Numbered from the stretch's first letter, positions 46,256 to 56,213 are shown. The stretch: DNA of 64,000 bases from Levilinea sp. (GCA_029975215.1 JARKPO010000019.1:34283-98282); one strand, 5' to 3'. Notes: generated by a model not told the origin, from the letters alone. Numbers and translations: made by a program.

Positions 46256-47687
46256 AGTCAAACCGTACCAGCGAGTCTATAAGCAATCCGAAGCCGAGGA
46301 AGAAGATCCCCGGCAGCACCTCATGTTAGACCCGCGCCCGCGCGAGGAGATGAACCACATGGTCATGGAGGCCATGACCACCACCTCCCGCCGTTATTGG
46401 ATCACCGTGGGCGCCCTGGCTGTGGCCGTGGCGGTGCTGCTCTTCGGTGCCTGGGGCAACATGGTCTTCACCGGCATGGGTATGGCTGGCATCCGCCGCC
46501 CGGTCTTCTGGGGCGTCTTCATCGTCACCTTTGTTTTCTGGATCGGCATCAGCCACGCCGGAACTTTTGTTTCGGCCATCCTGCGCGTTTTCAAAGCCGA
46601 ATTTCGCCGCCCCTTCACCCGCGCCGCCGAACTGATGACCACCTTCGGCCTGGCTGCGGGTGCGCTCTATCCCCTCATCCATCTCGGCCGTGTGTGGGTC
46701 TTCTACTGGATGATTCCCTACCCCAACAGCCGCTGGCTTTGGCCCAACTTCCGCTCCGCCCTGGTATGGGATTTCCTGGCCATCACCACCTACCTGCTCA
46801 GCAGCACCATCTATCTCTATCTGCCTCTCATCCCCGACGTAGCCATGGCCCGCGACCGTTCCACCGGCTGGCGGCACACCCTCTATAAACTCCTCTCCCT
46901 TGGTTTTCGCGGCACCGAAGCCGAATGGACTCGCATCCGCAAAGCGATTAATATCTTCGCCTTTGCCATCATCCCCGTCATGTTCTCGGTGCACACCATC
47001 GTATCGTGGGATTTTGCCTCCACCAAGGTCGTCGGCTGGCAGTCCACCATCTTTGGCCCCTACTTCATCATCGGGGCCATCCTCTCCGGCGTCTCCGCCG
47101 TTATCACCATTCTCTTTGTGCTGCGCTACACCCTCAAGAACATGGATTACTTCATCCGCGAAGAGCATTTTGATGCCCTGGGGTTGCTGGTGCTAATTTT
47201 CTCCATGGCCTGGGCGTATTTCTTCTACAACGAATACCTGCTGCATTGGTACGGCGGTGGAACGGTGCTGAAACAGCTTCTCACCCTGCACGCCTCAGGC
47301 CCCTCAGCCTGGGTGTGGTATCTGATGTTGGTCTGCAACGTGGCCGTGCCCTGGCTGACCCTATGGAACAAGAAGCTGCGCCGCACCCCTTGGGCCATCT
47401 TCATCGTCTCTATCCTTATCAATGTGGGCATGTACGCCGAACGCTACACCATCATCCCCCTCACCCTCGGCCACCAACGCTTCCCCTTCGATTGGGGCGA
47501 ATACACCCCGCGCCTCACCGAAATCAGCATCGCCCTGGGCACGCTGTGTTTGTTCGTCCTCTTGTACCTGCTGGCCTCTCGCCTCATCCCCCTCATTCCG
47601 GTGTGGGAAGTGCAGGAAGGGCAGGAAGCCCACCGGCTGCGCAAGGTGGGGAAAACCCAGGTCCCATCCGTCAGCGAGTTGGAGTAG
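46245..47687 (+). CDS. actC: ACIII subunit ActC, NrfD-like quinol-oxidising membrane protein
   Basis: A 480-residue, ten-helix protein of the NrfD/PsrC family that oxidises menaquinol. The start is the ATG at 46245, inside the end of the ferredoxin gene, with GGGAGG 8 nt upstream. Typical segments include GISHAGTFVSAILRVF in helix 3, and RSTGWRHTLYKLL in a loop. It is the only NrfD-like subunit in this operon; most ACIII operons also have ActF, a second one. Confidence 0.93.
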   Translation: MAAEVKPYQRVYKQSEAEEEDPRQHLMLDPRPREEMNHMVMEAMTTTSRRYWITVGALAVAVAVLLFGAWGNMVFTGMGMAGIRRPVFWGVFIVTFVFWIGISHAGTFVSAILRVFKAEFRRPFTRAAELMTTFGLAAGALYPLIHLGRVWVFYWMIPYPNSRWLWPNFRSALVWDFLAITTYLLSSTIYLYLPLIPDVAMARDRSTGWRHTLYKLLSLGFRGTEAEWTRIRKAINIFAFAIIPVMFSVHTIVSWDFASTKVVGWQSTIFGPYFIIGAILSGVSAVITILFVLRYTLKNMDYFIREEHFDALGLLVLIFSMAWAYFFYNEYLLHWYGGGTVLKQLLTLHASGPSAWVWYLMLVCNVAVPWLTLWNKKLRRTPWAIFIVSILINVGMYAERYTIIPLTLGHQRFPFDWGEYTPRLTEISIALGTLCLFVLLYLLASRLIPLIPVWEVQEGQEAHRLRKVGKTQVPSVSELE

Positions 47688-47705
47688 TCTTAAGGAGGCT
47701 CCCCT

Positions 47706-48233
47706 ATGCCAGAAGATCCCGTCCATATCGCTTTGTTTGAAGAAGACCGCATTGACTACGCCGCCGAGGCTCTCGACCGCCTGCGCGCCCTGGGGATTCG
47801 CGATAAAGACATGTCCGTTCTCTCCGGCGTGCCCTATTCCGATAAGATCCTGGGCCGGCCCATGGCCTGGACGCGCGTGCCCATCATCGCCCTGGCGGGG
47901 GCGGGCGTGGGTTTTGCTGCCTCCCTCGCCCTGATTCTCATCGCCAGCCGCCAGTACCCGTTGGTGGTCGGCGGTTTCCCCTACGTCGCCATCCCAACCA
48001 TCATCCCGGTCACCTTTGAGCTGACCATGCTCGGCCTGCTCATCAGCACCTTCCTGGGAGTCTTCGTCGAAATGATCTCGCCCACCTACGGCCCCAAGGC
48101 CTACCATCCCAAAATCAGCGATGGATATATCGGCATCGTCTTCACCTGCCCGCCCAAGCTGGACCAGCCTATGCATGCCGCCCTCACCGAGCTGGGCGCA
48201 GAACTGGTGCATCAATCGGAGGTGCAGCCGTGA
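47706..48233 (+). CDS. actD: ACIII subunit ActD (DUF3341)
   Basis: A 175-residue protein with a soluble N-terminal domain (IALFEEDRIDYAAEALDRL), two membrane helices (about 62-82 and 100-122) and a short C-terminal domain containing the DUF3341-type DGYIGIVFTC segment. It bridges ActC and the extracytoplasmic subunits. GGAGG lies just before the ATG. It overlaps actE by 4 nt. Confidence 0.92.
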   Translation: MPEDPVHIALFEEDRIDYAAEALDRLRALGIRDKDMSVLSGVPYSDKILGRPMAWTRVPIIALAGAGVGFAASLALILIASRQYPLVVGGFPYVAIPTIIPVTFELTMLGLLISTFLGVFVEMISPTYGPKAYHPKISDGYIGIVFTCPPKLDQPMHAALTELGAELVHQSEVQP

Positions 48234-48745
48234 CCAAACGTCTCATCCTCATCCTGGCGCTCCTGGCCCTCCCGCTGATTGCGGGCCTGCTTTTCACCTA
48301 TGACATCCTCAAGGTTGAGTGGATCAGCCTGATGGAGATTCAGCCCTCCTTCAACCCCCAGGAGGACCCCCTGCCGCTGCCGCCGAATTCAGTGCCCATC
48401 CAGGGCGCGGCCTACATCCCCAGGCTGGGCGCGCCGGTCAACCCCGTCGCTGCGGATGAGGCCTCTCTGGCTCGCGGCGAGCAGCTCTATCAGACCCACT
48501 GCGCGCTGTGCCACGGCCCCGAAGGCAAAGGCAATGGGCCGTTCTCCGCTTTTCTGGTGAAATTCCGCCCTGCCAATCTGCTGGAAGGCAACCCCGTGAC
48601 GCAAAGCGACGGGGCCATGTTTATGGTGCTCACTGACGGCGTCGCCGGGCGCATGCCGGCCCTCAAGGAAAACCTGCCCACCCCCCAATCCCGTTGGGAT
48701 GTAGTCAATTATGTGCGCGCCCTGCAAAAGAAGGCCGCCCCCTAA
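48230..48745 (+). CDS. actE: ACIII subunit ActE, monoheme cytochrome c
   Basis: A 171-residue protein starting at GTG, with an N-terminal membrane anchor (~5-25) and one heme at CALCH (91-95), Met ligand probably in GRMPALKENL near residue 145. The order A-B-C-D-E follows the known ACIII gene order. It presumably hands electrons from ActA to a soluble carrier or oxidase. It is followed by a strong terminator, and no terminal oxidase gene is in the window. Confidence 0.9.
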   Translation: MTKRLILILALLALPLIAGLLFTYDILKVEWISLMEIQPSFNPQEDPLPLPPNSVPIQGAAYIPRLGAPVNPVAADEASLARGEQLYQTHCALCHGPEGKGNGPFSAFLVKFRPANLLEGNPVTQSDGAMFMVLTDGVAGRMPALKENLPTPQSRWDVVNYVRALQKKAAP

Positions 48746-48771
48746 TAACCGCATTCATCCACGCAGCCGTC

Positions 48772-48805
48772 GGGCCTGGAGATCGTCTTCCAGGCCCATT
48801 TTTTT
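48772..48805 (+). terminator. Terminator of the ACIII operon
   Basis: GGGCCTGGA (48772-48780) pairs perfectly with TCCAGGCCC (48789-48797), then A and seven T (48799-48805). Confidence 0.92.
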
Positions 48806-48809
48806 GCCT

Positions 48810-49049
48810 TCAGCCGCCGCGAGCCAGCCGCAGTCCGGCGGCCGCCAACGCCCCCAGTCCCAGCGGGTACAGTCCCAGCAAAAACACCCACGAAATCCAG
48901 TTCACCTGCTGCACTGCCTTACCCCACCCCAATTCGCCCCCCGCCTTGAGGAAGTCATACCACGTGCTAAGCCCCAGCGCCCCCGCCGCCAGATTCATGG
49001 CCACCGCCCCCACCAACACCATCCAACCTGCTAAGAAAATTGCGCCCAT
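48810..49049 (-). CDS. Small membrane protein of unknown function
   Basis: A 79-residue protein with two hydrophobic helices (about 3-27 and 52-74) separated by a polar loop. AAAGGAGTG precedes the ATG, overlapping the end of the patatin gene, which lies 3 nt upstream on the same strand, so the two are coupled. No family is recognised with confidence. Confidence 0.6.
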   Translation of the reverse strand: MGAIFLAGWMVLVGAVAMNLAAGALGLSTWYDFLKAGGELGWGKAVQQVNWISWVFLLGLYPLGLGALAAAGLRLARGG

Positions 49050-49052
49050 GCG

Positions 49053-50012
49053 TCACTCCTTTCGTGCTGCGGTCAGTCCGGCTTTTTCGGGCGCCAGCTT
49101 GGGGCTGACCCCCTGCGCCCGGTCTACCGCGTCGTTCAGGATCATTCGCCCCAGCCGCACGCCATACCCCGCCAGCCGGTCCACCTGATCCGCCGCGTCC
49201 ATTTCGATCGGCTGCTCCAGATCCACCTGGAAACGCCGGAAATCCAGTTCTGGAAAGTATGTGTCCACCAGGTGCACCTGTTGGTCATAAGCCGACTGCA
49301 AAAAGGCCCCCAACATGGGCATCAGCCAATCCCAGGCCCACAACTTACCGGCTTTTTCCGGCGCAAACGCGTGCGGCTCACGCCCCGTCCCCAAGCTGAT
49401 CAAGGTAGTTTCAGCCGGATCCCAGCCCAGACACTGCTGAGCCTCATACGCCGCCAGATAACACGGGTTGGCATACGACCCCACCCCGCCGTCAATGTAG
49501 CGGCCTTCCACCACGGGGAAATAGGTGGGAACCGTGCAGGAGGCCTGCACCGCCTTGGCCACCGGCCAATCGGCGTATTCATCCTTCCAGGGCTTCACAA
49601 AACGCGTGCGGTTCTCAGCCAGGTCAAAGGTGGTGATGACCACATCCATCGGCGGCTGGCTGATCCAGAAATCACCCATACGCCGCTCCCCAAAATAAGT
49701 GTGCAGAGCCTGTGCCAACCCCTCAGCCGAATAGCGCACCTTGCTCAGCGGGAACAGGGACGTGCGCCACGAGCGTCGGAAGATCTTGGGCCCCTCCTGC
49801 CGGTAGAGCTGCGTCATCTCCTGCGCGCTGATATGCGCCCCCAGCCCCGCGGCGATGATCGCACCGGTACTGGTGCCTACCGCCAGCTGAAACATCTCGT
49901 GCGCGGGTTTCCCAACCGCCGCCTCCAACATCGCCAGTGCCTGTGTCACCACCACTCCGCGAATTCCGCCGCCGTCCACCGCCAGCGCCACATGCTTACG
50001 AAAAGGTTTCAT
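49053..50012 (-). CDS. Patatin-like phospholipase
   Basis: A 319-residue protein. The oxyanion loop is GGGIRGVVV, the nucleophile elbow GTSTG holds the Ser, and the partner Asp is in DGGVGSYANP. These are the Ser-Asp dyad hydrolases of the patatin family, acting on lipid acyl esters. No signal peptide is visible, so it is likely cytoplasmic or peripheral. It is followed by a small membrane protein. Substrate unknown. Confidence 0.92.
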   Translation of the reverse strand: MKPFRKHVALAVDGGGIRGVVVTQALAMLEAAVGKPAHEMFQLAVGTSTGAIIAAGLGAHISAQEMTQLYRQEGPKIFRRSWRTSLFPLSKVRYSAEGLAQALHTYFGERRMGDFWISQPPMDVVITTFDLAENRTRFVKPWKDEYADWPVAKAVQASCTVPTYFPVVEGRYIDGGVGSYANPCYLAAYEAQQCLGWDPAETTLISLGTGREPHAFAPEKAGKLWAWDWLMPMLGAFLQSAYDQQVHLVDTYFPELDFRRFQVDLEQPIEMDAADQVDRLAGYGVRLGRMILNDAVDRAQGVSPKLAPEKAGLTAARKE

Positions 50013-50131
50013 CCAGAGCCTCCCATTCCTAAGACGGGTCCTGGCCTTACCGGTGCATACTCAATGCCAGTTCACACAGCTCATCATACACGATCCCCCG
50101 CTGAACCGCTCCCGGCTGTAACAAGTCAGCG

Positions 50132-50167
50132 ATTAAAACAAAACAGCCGACGCTTTCCGTCAGCTGT
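50132..50167 (-). terminator. Terminator of tRNA-Ser
   Basis: On the minus strand, 50167-50158 pairs with 50152-50143 (9 of 10 bp, GAAAG loop), followed by a T-rich tail. It lies 10 nt beyond the tRNA. Confidence 0.75.
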
Positions 50168-50176
50168 CAAGTCGAG

Positions 50177-50263
50177 CGGAGAGGGCGGGATTCGAACCCG
50201 CGTACCCTTGCGGGTAACGCGCTCTCCAGGCGCGCGCGTTAGGCCAGACTACGCTACCTCTCC
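50177..50263 (-). tRNA. tRNA-Ser (anticodon GGA)
   Basis: An 87-nt type II tRNA with a long variable arm. Acceptor GGAGAGG/CCTCTCC, anticodon loop CTGGAGA with GGA reading TCC/TCT, and T-loop TTCGAAT. Discriminator G, CCA not encoded. A TATAAT on the minus strand lies upstream at 50300-50295. Confidence 0.96.
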
Positions 50264-50384
50264 AAATACCCTTCTTTTTGGGTGGGCGCGTGTGATTATA
50301 CCATAGGAATTCCAGAACATAGCGTTTTTCCTTCCGACTTCTTCCGCGTATCCCGTATAATTAACCTATTCAGGAGGCAGTCGC

Positions 50385-50978
50385 ATGACATACATCAGCC
50401 AGGAAGACGAGCAGCTTCGCCGCGTGTTTAAATCGTTTAACCCCTTCATGGTGCTCATGTGGCGCATGGGTCTGGGATCTTTCATCAATATCTGGCCTTC
50501 CCGCATCGGGCGCATCATGGTGCTGGCCCACACCGGCCGCAAAACCGGCCGCCGCCGCCTGACCCCCGTCAATTACACCGAAATCAACGGTGAAATCTAC
50601 TGTGTGGCCGGCTTTGGAGCCGTGGCCGATTGGTACCGCAACCTCCAGGCCAATCCTGCAGTCGAAGTCTGGCTCCCCAACGGCTGGTGGAACGCCAGCG
50701 CAGAGGATATCAGCGATCATCCCAACCGCCTCGACCTCATGCGCCAGGTGCTCATCGCCTCAGGCTTTGCCGCCCCTCTGGCCGGCATTCACCCCCTCAC
50801 CGATACGGATGAAGTCCTGCAGAAGAACACCGCCGAGTACCGCCTGGTGCGCATTCGCCGCAGCGCCGCCCGCACTGGCCCCGGCGGCCCAGGAGAACTG
50901 GCCTGGCTGTGGCCGCTGATGGTCTTCTTCCTCGCTCCGCTGACCCTCTACCTGCTCCTCACCCGCCCCCGACGCTGA
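50385..50978 (+). CDS. DDN-like deazaflavin (F420)-dependent nitroreductase family protein
   Basis: A 197-residue protein with a split beta-barrel. The signature VLAHTGRKTGRRRLTPVNY and DWYRNLQANPAVEVWL belong to the DUF385/deazaflavin-dependent nitroreductase family that uses F420H2 on quinones. A hydrophobic C-terminal helix (~175-193) suggests membrane attachment, an addition to the usual ~150-residue form. GGAGGCAG precedes the ATG, and TATAAT lies at 50356-50361. Confidence 0.85.
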   Translation: MTYISQEDEQLRRVFKSFNPFMVLMWRMGLGSFINIWPSRIGRIMVLAHTGRKTGRRRLTPVNYTEINGEIYCVAGFGAVADWYRNLQANPAVEVWLPNGWWNASAEDISDHPNRLDLMRQVLIASGFAAPLAGIHPLTDTDEVLQKNTAEYRLVRIRRSAARTGPGGPGELAWLWPLMVFFLAPLTLYLLLTRPRR

Positions 50979-50985
50979 GAACGCC

Positions 50986-51906
50986 ATGCGCCGCGTCGAA
51001 GTCCTCCCCTACCAACCTGCCTGGCGCGAAGCCTTTGAACAGGAATCCCGCCTGCTGGAAGAAGCCCTCGGCCCCGTGCTGCAGGTGGCGCACCACGTCG
51101 GTTCCACCTCGGTTCCAGGGCTGTGCGCTAAACCTATCATTGACATGCTCCCCGTCGTCTCCGACATCACCGCCGTAGACGCGCTCACCCCTGCGCTGCA
51201 GGCCCTGGGGTATCAGGCTCTGGGTGAAAACGGCCTGCCCGGGCGGCGCTTCTTCCGCAAGCCCTCCGAAGAGGTGCGCACCCATCATCTGCATGTTTAC
51301 CAGGACGGCAATCCCGAGATCACCCGCCATCTGGCCTTCCGCGAATATCTCATCGCCCACCCGGCTGCGGCTCAGGAATACCAGGATCTCAAGCTGACTT
51401 TGGCGCAGCAGCGCCCTACCGATATCGAAGCCTATATCCAGGGCAAAAATGACCTCATCCAGCGCATAGAAGCCCAGGCCCTGACCTGGTGGCAGACCAT
51501 GCAAAACCAGCCCCTCCTGGCTCTGCGTCTGCGTCCCCATCAAGACCTCAATCGCGAACTGCGCCGCTTTGCCCACGCCCACAACCTGCAGGCCGCCTGC
51601 GTGGTCACCTGCGTCGGCAGCCTCCGTCAGGCTGTGCTGCGCCCCGCCAACCAGCCTGCGACCGTCTCATGGAGCGACAAATTCGAGATCGTCTCCCTTA
51701 CGGGAACCTTCAGCCCCGAAGGCCTTCACCTGCACATCGCTCTCTCGGACGGCGCCGGGCGCACCATCGGCGGCCACCTCATGGACGGCTGCCGCATCTA
51801 CACCACTGCGGAAATCGTCATCGCCCGTCTGCCGGGCTGGCAGTTCACCCGCCCAGTGGATCCTGAAACCACCTACGACGAACTCATCCCCGCCCCGCCC
51901 CCATGA
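50986..51906 (+). CDS. GrpB (UPF0157) domain fused to a PPC/DUF296 domain
   Basis: A 306-residue fusion. Residues ~1-170 form a GrpB/UPF0157 nucleotidyltransferase-like domain: HHVGSTSVPGLCAKPIIDMLPVV with the GS and two Asp, followed by LHVYQDGNPE. Residues ~175-300 are a PPC/DUF296 domain: LRLRPHQDLNRELRRFAHAH and the motif SLTGTFSPEGLHLHIALSD with HLMDGCRIYTTAEI. These two domains are usually separate proteins. It overlaps the next gene by 4 nt. No function assigned. Confidence 0.85.
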   Translation: MRRVEVLPYQPAWREAFEQESRLLEEALGPVLQVAHHVGSTSVPGLCAKPIIDMLPVVSDITAVDALTPALQALGYQALGENGLPGRRFFRKPSEEVRTHHLHVYQDGNPEITRHLAFREYLIAHPAAAQEYQDLKLTLAQQRPTDIEAYIQGKNDLIQRIEAQALTWWQTMQNQPLLALRLRPHQDLNRELRRFAHAHNLQAACVVTCVGSLRQAVLRPANQPATVSWSDKFEIVSLTGTFSPEGLHLHIALSDGAGRTIGGHLMDGCRIYTTAEIVIARLPGWQFTRPVDPETTYDELIPAPPP

Positions 51907-53876
51907 GCCGAACAGACGAGCCCATCTGGCCCCGCATCCTTCAGGTTCTGAACCCATCTCCGTCTGACCAGCAAACCGGCCTGGAGCTTTTGGATGAATA
52001 TCAAACCAGCGGCTGCCTGCGCCGCACCTGTGCCGAAATCATCCATCTGCCCCTGGCCGCCGTTGCGCTTTTCTACGCGCGCCTCTCCCAACAGCGCTCC
52101 TGTCAAAGCCCCCTGCGCGGCCAGCCCGATTCCAGTTGGATGGCCCAGGCTGATTTTTGCTTCATGAACATCCGCGCCGCCGGAACGCCCGACTGCCCCG
52201 GCAATTTCCTCTCTGCCGCGGCCCTGCTGCCCGCCTTGCGCGTTTCTGCCGTCCACCTGGCTCCCTTCACCCGCTCAGAATTCGGCGTGCTCTACGCCGT
52301 CAGCAGCCTCACCAGTCTCGATCCCGCCTTACTCCATCCAGCCCTCTCTGCGGCGGGCTTTCGCCCCGGTGACCAACTGCGCGCTTTCGTCCAGGCCTGT
52401 CACCTTTTGGGCATGGCGGTAGGTTTTGATCTGGAACCGCACGTCACTCAATACGCCCAGCCGGTGCTGCTCTATCCCCACCTTTTCCGATGGCTGCACC
52501 TTGATCCTCAAAACCCCGACCAGCTCATGGGAGGCCTCACCCAGGAAGAAATGCTGACCGAGGATGCCCAGGCCGCCATCCATGCCCAGGTGCGCCAGAT
52601 GGTGTCCGAGGCGCTCCAATCCGCCGGGCTGCCCACCCTGGAAAGCCATCCAGATGAAGACCCCGCCCTGGCCCAGCGCAAGCTGGACCTCTATCAGGCC
52701 CTCATCCCCAGGTTCATCCAGCGCGGCTTCTGGACCTTTCCCTCCCAAATTTGGGATGCTGACGGTGTGCCCGCCTTTTCCGGCTATGCGCATGACGGCC
52801 GCTACCCCCGCTTTCGTTATTTCAACCGCGCCGGTCAGGATCATTCCGACGGAGCCTATCACATCGTCACTCCCTTCAAGTTCTACACAAACCTGCGCCC
52901 CAACCAAAAGCCCCATCCCGCTGCCCCGCCCCAACTCATACCTGAAACCCAGGACTTCTTCAACCATATCTTTGACCTGTGGCGGGATGACTTCGATTTC
53001 GACTTTGTCCGCCACGACTCGGCTGACCACATCTTCGATTCGCTTTGGCCTGATGATCCCTCCTTGCCTGCTTCGGACCGCCCCAGCCCTGCCAACTTTC
53101 AGGCCTGCATCACCGCCAGCCGCACGGTTCAAAAGCCCTATGTGGGGCATATGGCCGAACGCATGGGCACTGAGGTTGAAGACTACGCTGCCGCTGGCTT
53201 TGACCTCATCCTTGGCAATGACATGCTGGATGAAATCAATCAGGATCACCTTCAAAAAAGCTTCGCCCTGCACGACCAGCTCAGCCAAATGAATGCGCGC
53301 CGCCCCACCCCCTTCACAGTCACCTATGCGGTGGATACACACGACACCGGCAACCCCTACATTTGGGGCCAACCCCTGACCCTGCTGGCAGGGCCGGATG
53401 GGCTGTCACAGCGCCTATTCTTGGCACGCTTCCTATCTTGCGGGGCTGCCCGCCGGCCCAAATATGAGGTCATCGGCCTGCAAGACCGCTCCTACGGCCT
53501 CTACCAGGCCAACGTCAGCCCCCAAACCCTCACCTGGGTAGGGGATGTAGGCTTCAATCGCTTTTATCACATCCTCGAAGACCTACACACCTCTCTGAAA
53601 CCTTTTTTAAACGCAGCCCAACGCACCGCTGCCCATGCACAGCCGGAGTTCGCCTGGTGGGCGTTCCAGCACGGCCGTACCGTACTGATCGCGGCCCTCA
53701 GCCTGCAAAGCACCCCGCTCACTCTCACTTTGCCGCTGGAAACCATTGGCCGCCCCACGATATTGGAACAGTTCGACTTCGCCCAGGCTGCCTGGCAGCC
53801 CCTGACACCCAGCGCTGACCTCACTCTGTCCCTCTCCAGCCGTGGATTTGTCTTGCTGCGCGGTCAAACTTCCTGA
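51903..53876 (+). CDS. Alpha-amylase (GH13)-like glycoside hydrolase
   Basis: A 657-residue protein with a (beta/alpha)8-like core. The nucleophile-strand equivalent appears as FDFVRHDSADHIFDSL (about residue 365), and the end-of-barrel His-Asp as YAVDTHDTGNPYI (about residue 480). A C-terminal beta-sandwich ends the protein. The general-acid Glu is not confidently placed, so activity is uncertain. No signal peptide is seen, so it is probably intracellular. It is coupled to the GrpB-PPC gene. Confidence 0.72.
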   Translation: MSRTDEPIWPRILQVLNPSPSDQQTGLELLDEYQTSGCLRRTCAEIIHLPLAAVALFYARLSQQRSCQSPLRGQPDSSWMAQADFCFMNIRAAGTPDCPGNFLSAAALLPALRVSAVHLAPFTRSEFGVLYAVSSLTSLDPALLHPALSAAGFRPGDQLRAFVQACHLLGMAVGFDLEPHVTQYAQPVLLYPHLFRWLHLDPQNPDQLMGGLTQEEMLTEDAQAAIHAQVRQMVSEALQSAGLPTLESHPDEDPALAQRKLDLYQALIPRFIQRGFWTFPSQIWDADGVPAFSGYAHDGRYPRFRYFNRAGQDHSDGAYHIVTPFKFYTNLRPNQKPHPAAPPQLIPETQDFFNHIFDLWRDDFDFDFVRHDSADHIFDSLWPDDPSLPASDRPSPANFQACITASRTVQKPYVGHMAERMGTEVEDYAAAGFDLILGNDMLDEINQDHLQKSFALHDQLSQMNARRPTPFTVTYAVDTHDTGNPYIWGQPLTLLAGPDGLSQRLFLARFLSCGAARRPKYEVIGLQDRSYGLYQANVSPQTLTWVGDVGFNRFYHILEDLHTSLKPFLNAAQRTAAHAQPEFAWWAFQHGRTVLIAALSLQSTPLTLTLPLETIGRPTILEQFDFAQAAWQPLTPSADLTLSLSSRGFVLLRGQTS

Positions 53877-53934
53877 GCCTACCCCAACCTCATACACTGC
53901 TTTCCAAACACCCCCCTAACAATCAAAATACGGC

Positions 53935-53940
53935 TATAAT
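53935..53940 (+). promoter_or_regulatory. -10 box placed for a leaderless transcript (lipoprotein)
   Basis: TATAAT ends 6 nt before the ATG at 53947, with only CAATTT between and no ribosome-binding site. Confidence 0.55.
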
Positions 53941-53946
53941 CAATTT

Positions 53947-54450
53947 ATGCGCACCTCTTCCCTGCTCCTCGCCTTGCTTTTAGCCCTCATCCTCACCAGC
54001 TGCGCCGTGCCTGGATTGCTCGCCCCCGCCCCCACCCCTACCCCGGCGCCCACACGCACGCCCACTCCGCAGCCCAGCCCCACTCCAGAACCCACCGAAA
54101 CCCTGCCGCCGCCCACCCTCACCCCCACCCTCCCCGGCGCCACCCTCACCCCCACAGCCCGTCCTGTGGAAGAAATGGCCGGTGTGCGCCTGCTCACCGC
54201 CGGGTTCTTAAAAGGTTTCCGCTATTTCTTCACCCTTCAGGCCCAGCAGGAAATCAACGGCAAATACGCGGCCCAGGTGGACGGACGTGAGTACACCTGC
54301 GTGGTCTATCCCGTATACCCTAACCGCCTGTACTGCAGCGGCCCGCTTACCCGTGTGGACGGAGAAATCCGCCTGCAAGTCTTCACCCAGGACACCAATC
54401 AGGTGGTTTATGAAGGCACGCTCTACATACCCCTGGTTATTCCCCCTTAA
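53947..54450 (+). CDS. Short lipoprotein with Pro/Thr-rich linker
   Basis: A 167-residue lipoprotein: signal peptide ending in LTSC (Cys19), then a ~55-residue linker of Pro-Thr-Ala repeats, and a ~90-residue C-terminal domain with paired strands and a Cys pair (CVVYPVYPNRLYC). No family is recognised. It probably has no Shine-Dalgarno-led start. It ends just before the fluoride riboswitch promoter. Confidence 0.7.
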   Translation: MRTSSLLLALLLALILTSCAVPGLLAPAPTPTPAPTRTPTPQPSPTPEPTETLPPPTLTPTLPGATLTPTARPVEEMAGVRLLTAGFLKGFRYFFTLQAQQEINGKYAAQVDGREYTCVVYPVYPNRLYCSGPLTRVDGEIRLQVFTQDTNQVVYEGTLYIPLVIPP

Positions 54451-54472
54451 GCATGGTCACGATCGATTTTTC

Positions 54473-54500
54473 TTGACGGTTTATAGAAGATCGGTAGAAT
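54473..54500 (+). promoter_or_regulatory. Promoter of the enolase transcript
   Basis: TTGACG (54473-54478), a 16-nt spacer and TAGAAT (54495-54500). The predicted start is about 54507, directly at the riboswitch aptamer, which leaves a leader of about 265 nt before eno. Confidence 0.8.
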
Positions 54501-54508
54501 TGAATAAA

Positions 54509-54596
54509 AAGCGATGAAGCTCGCTTGATTGCAGTCGAACCGCCATTGATTGGATGATAGCTTCTGCCGAAAATCAATAATGGCAGAGGTTTTTTT
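54509..54596 (+). ncRNA. Fluoride riboswitch (crcB motif) with terminator, controlling eno
   Basis: The aptamer fits the crcB RNA: stem AAGCG (54509-54513) with CGCTT (54522-54526); GAAGCT (54516-54521) with AGCTTC (54559-54564); the conserved GAACCGCC (54537-54544) and ATGATAG (54554-54560). The 3' strand CTTCTGCC (54561-54568) also pairs with GGCAGAGG (54582-54589), forming a terminator before seven T (54590-54596). Ligand binding would hold the 3' strand in the aptamer and let transcription proceed. Enolase is a known fluoride-sensitive target. The rest of the gap to 54771 shows nothing else. Confidence 0.93.
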
Positions 54597-54741
54597 ATTA
54601 TCACCAATCTGATCCACAAATACGGCTGCTGCACTGGCTGCCTGAACCTGCGAAAGCAACGCCGATTCAAATTCAGTGGGCAGTGCTGACCGGTATCATC
54701 CGAGTTTTTCACTTTCCTTCGAAAAACTCAATCAGATTTAA

Positions 54742-56055
<1,314 letters not shown>

Positions 56056-56170
56056 AGGTACTCCCGAAGCAATCGTCAGGCGGTCAGGGTGAATAAGCCA
56101 GGATTGCCGCTTTTGAAGTAAGTGAATCCTCTTCACTCACTTCCAACCATCAGAATTCGATCCTAAATCT

Positions 56171-56213
56171 AAGGGCTGCCTGGTCCATCCCAGACAGCCC
56201 TTAAGTTTATTTT
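56171..56213. terminator. Terminator between convergent eno and arsM-like genes
   Basis: AAGGGCTGCCTGG (56171-56183) pairs with 56190-56202 (12 of 13 bp), followed by a T-rich tail. It probably serves both genes. Confidence 0.8.

Noticed and set aside
54437..54712. 91-codon minus-strand frame upstream of eno
   Set aside because: It covers the fluoride riboswitch and promoter, whose RNA structure fully explains the sequence. No ribosome-binding site.
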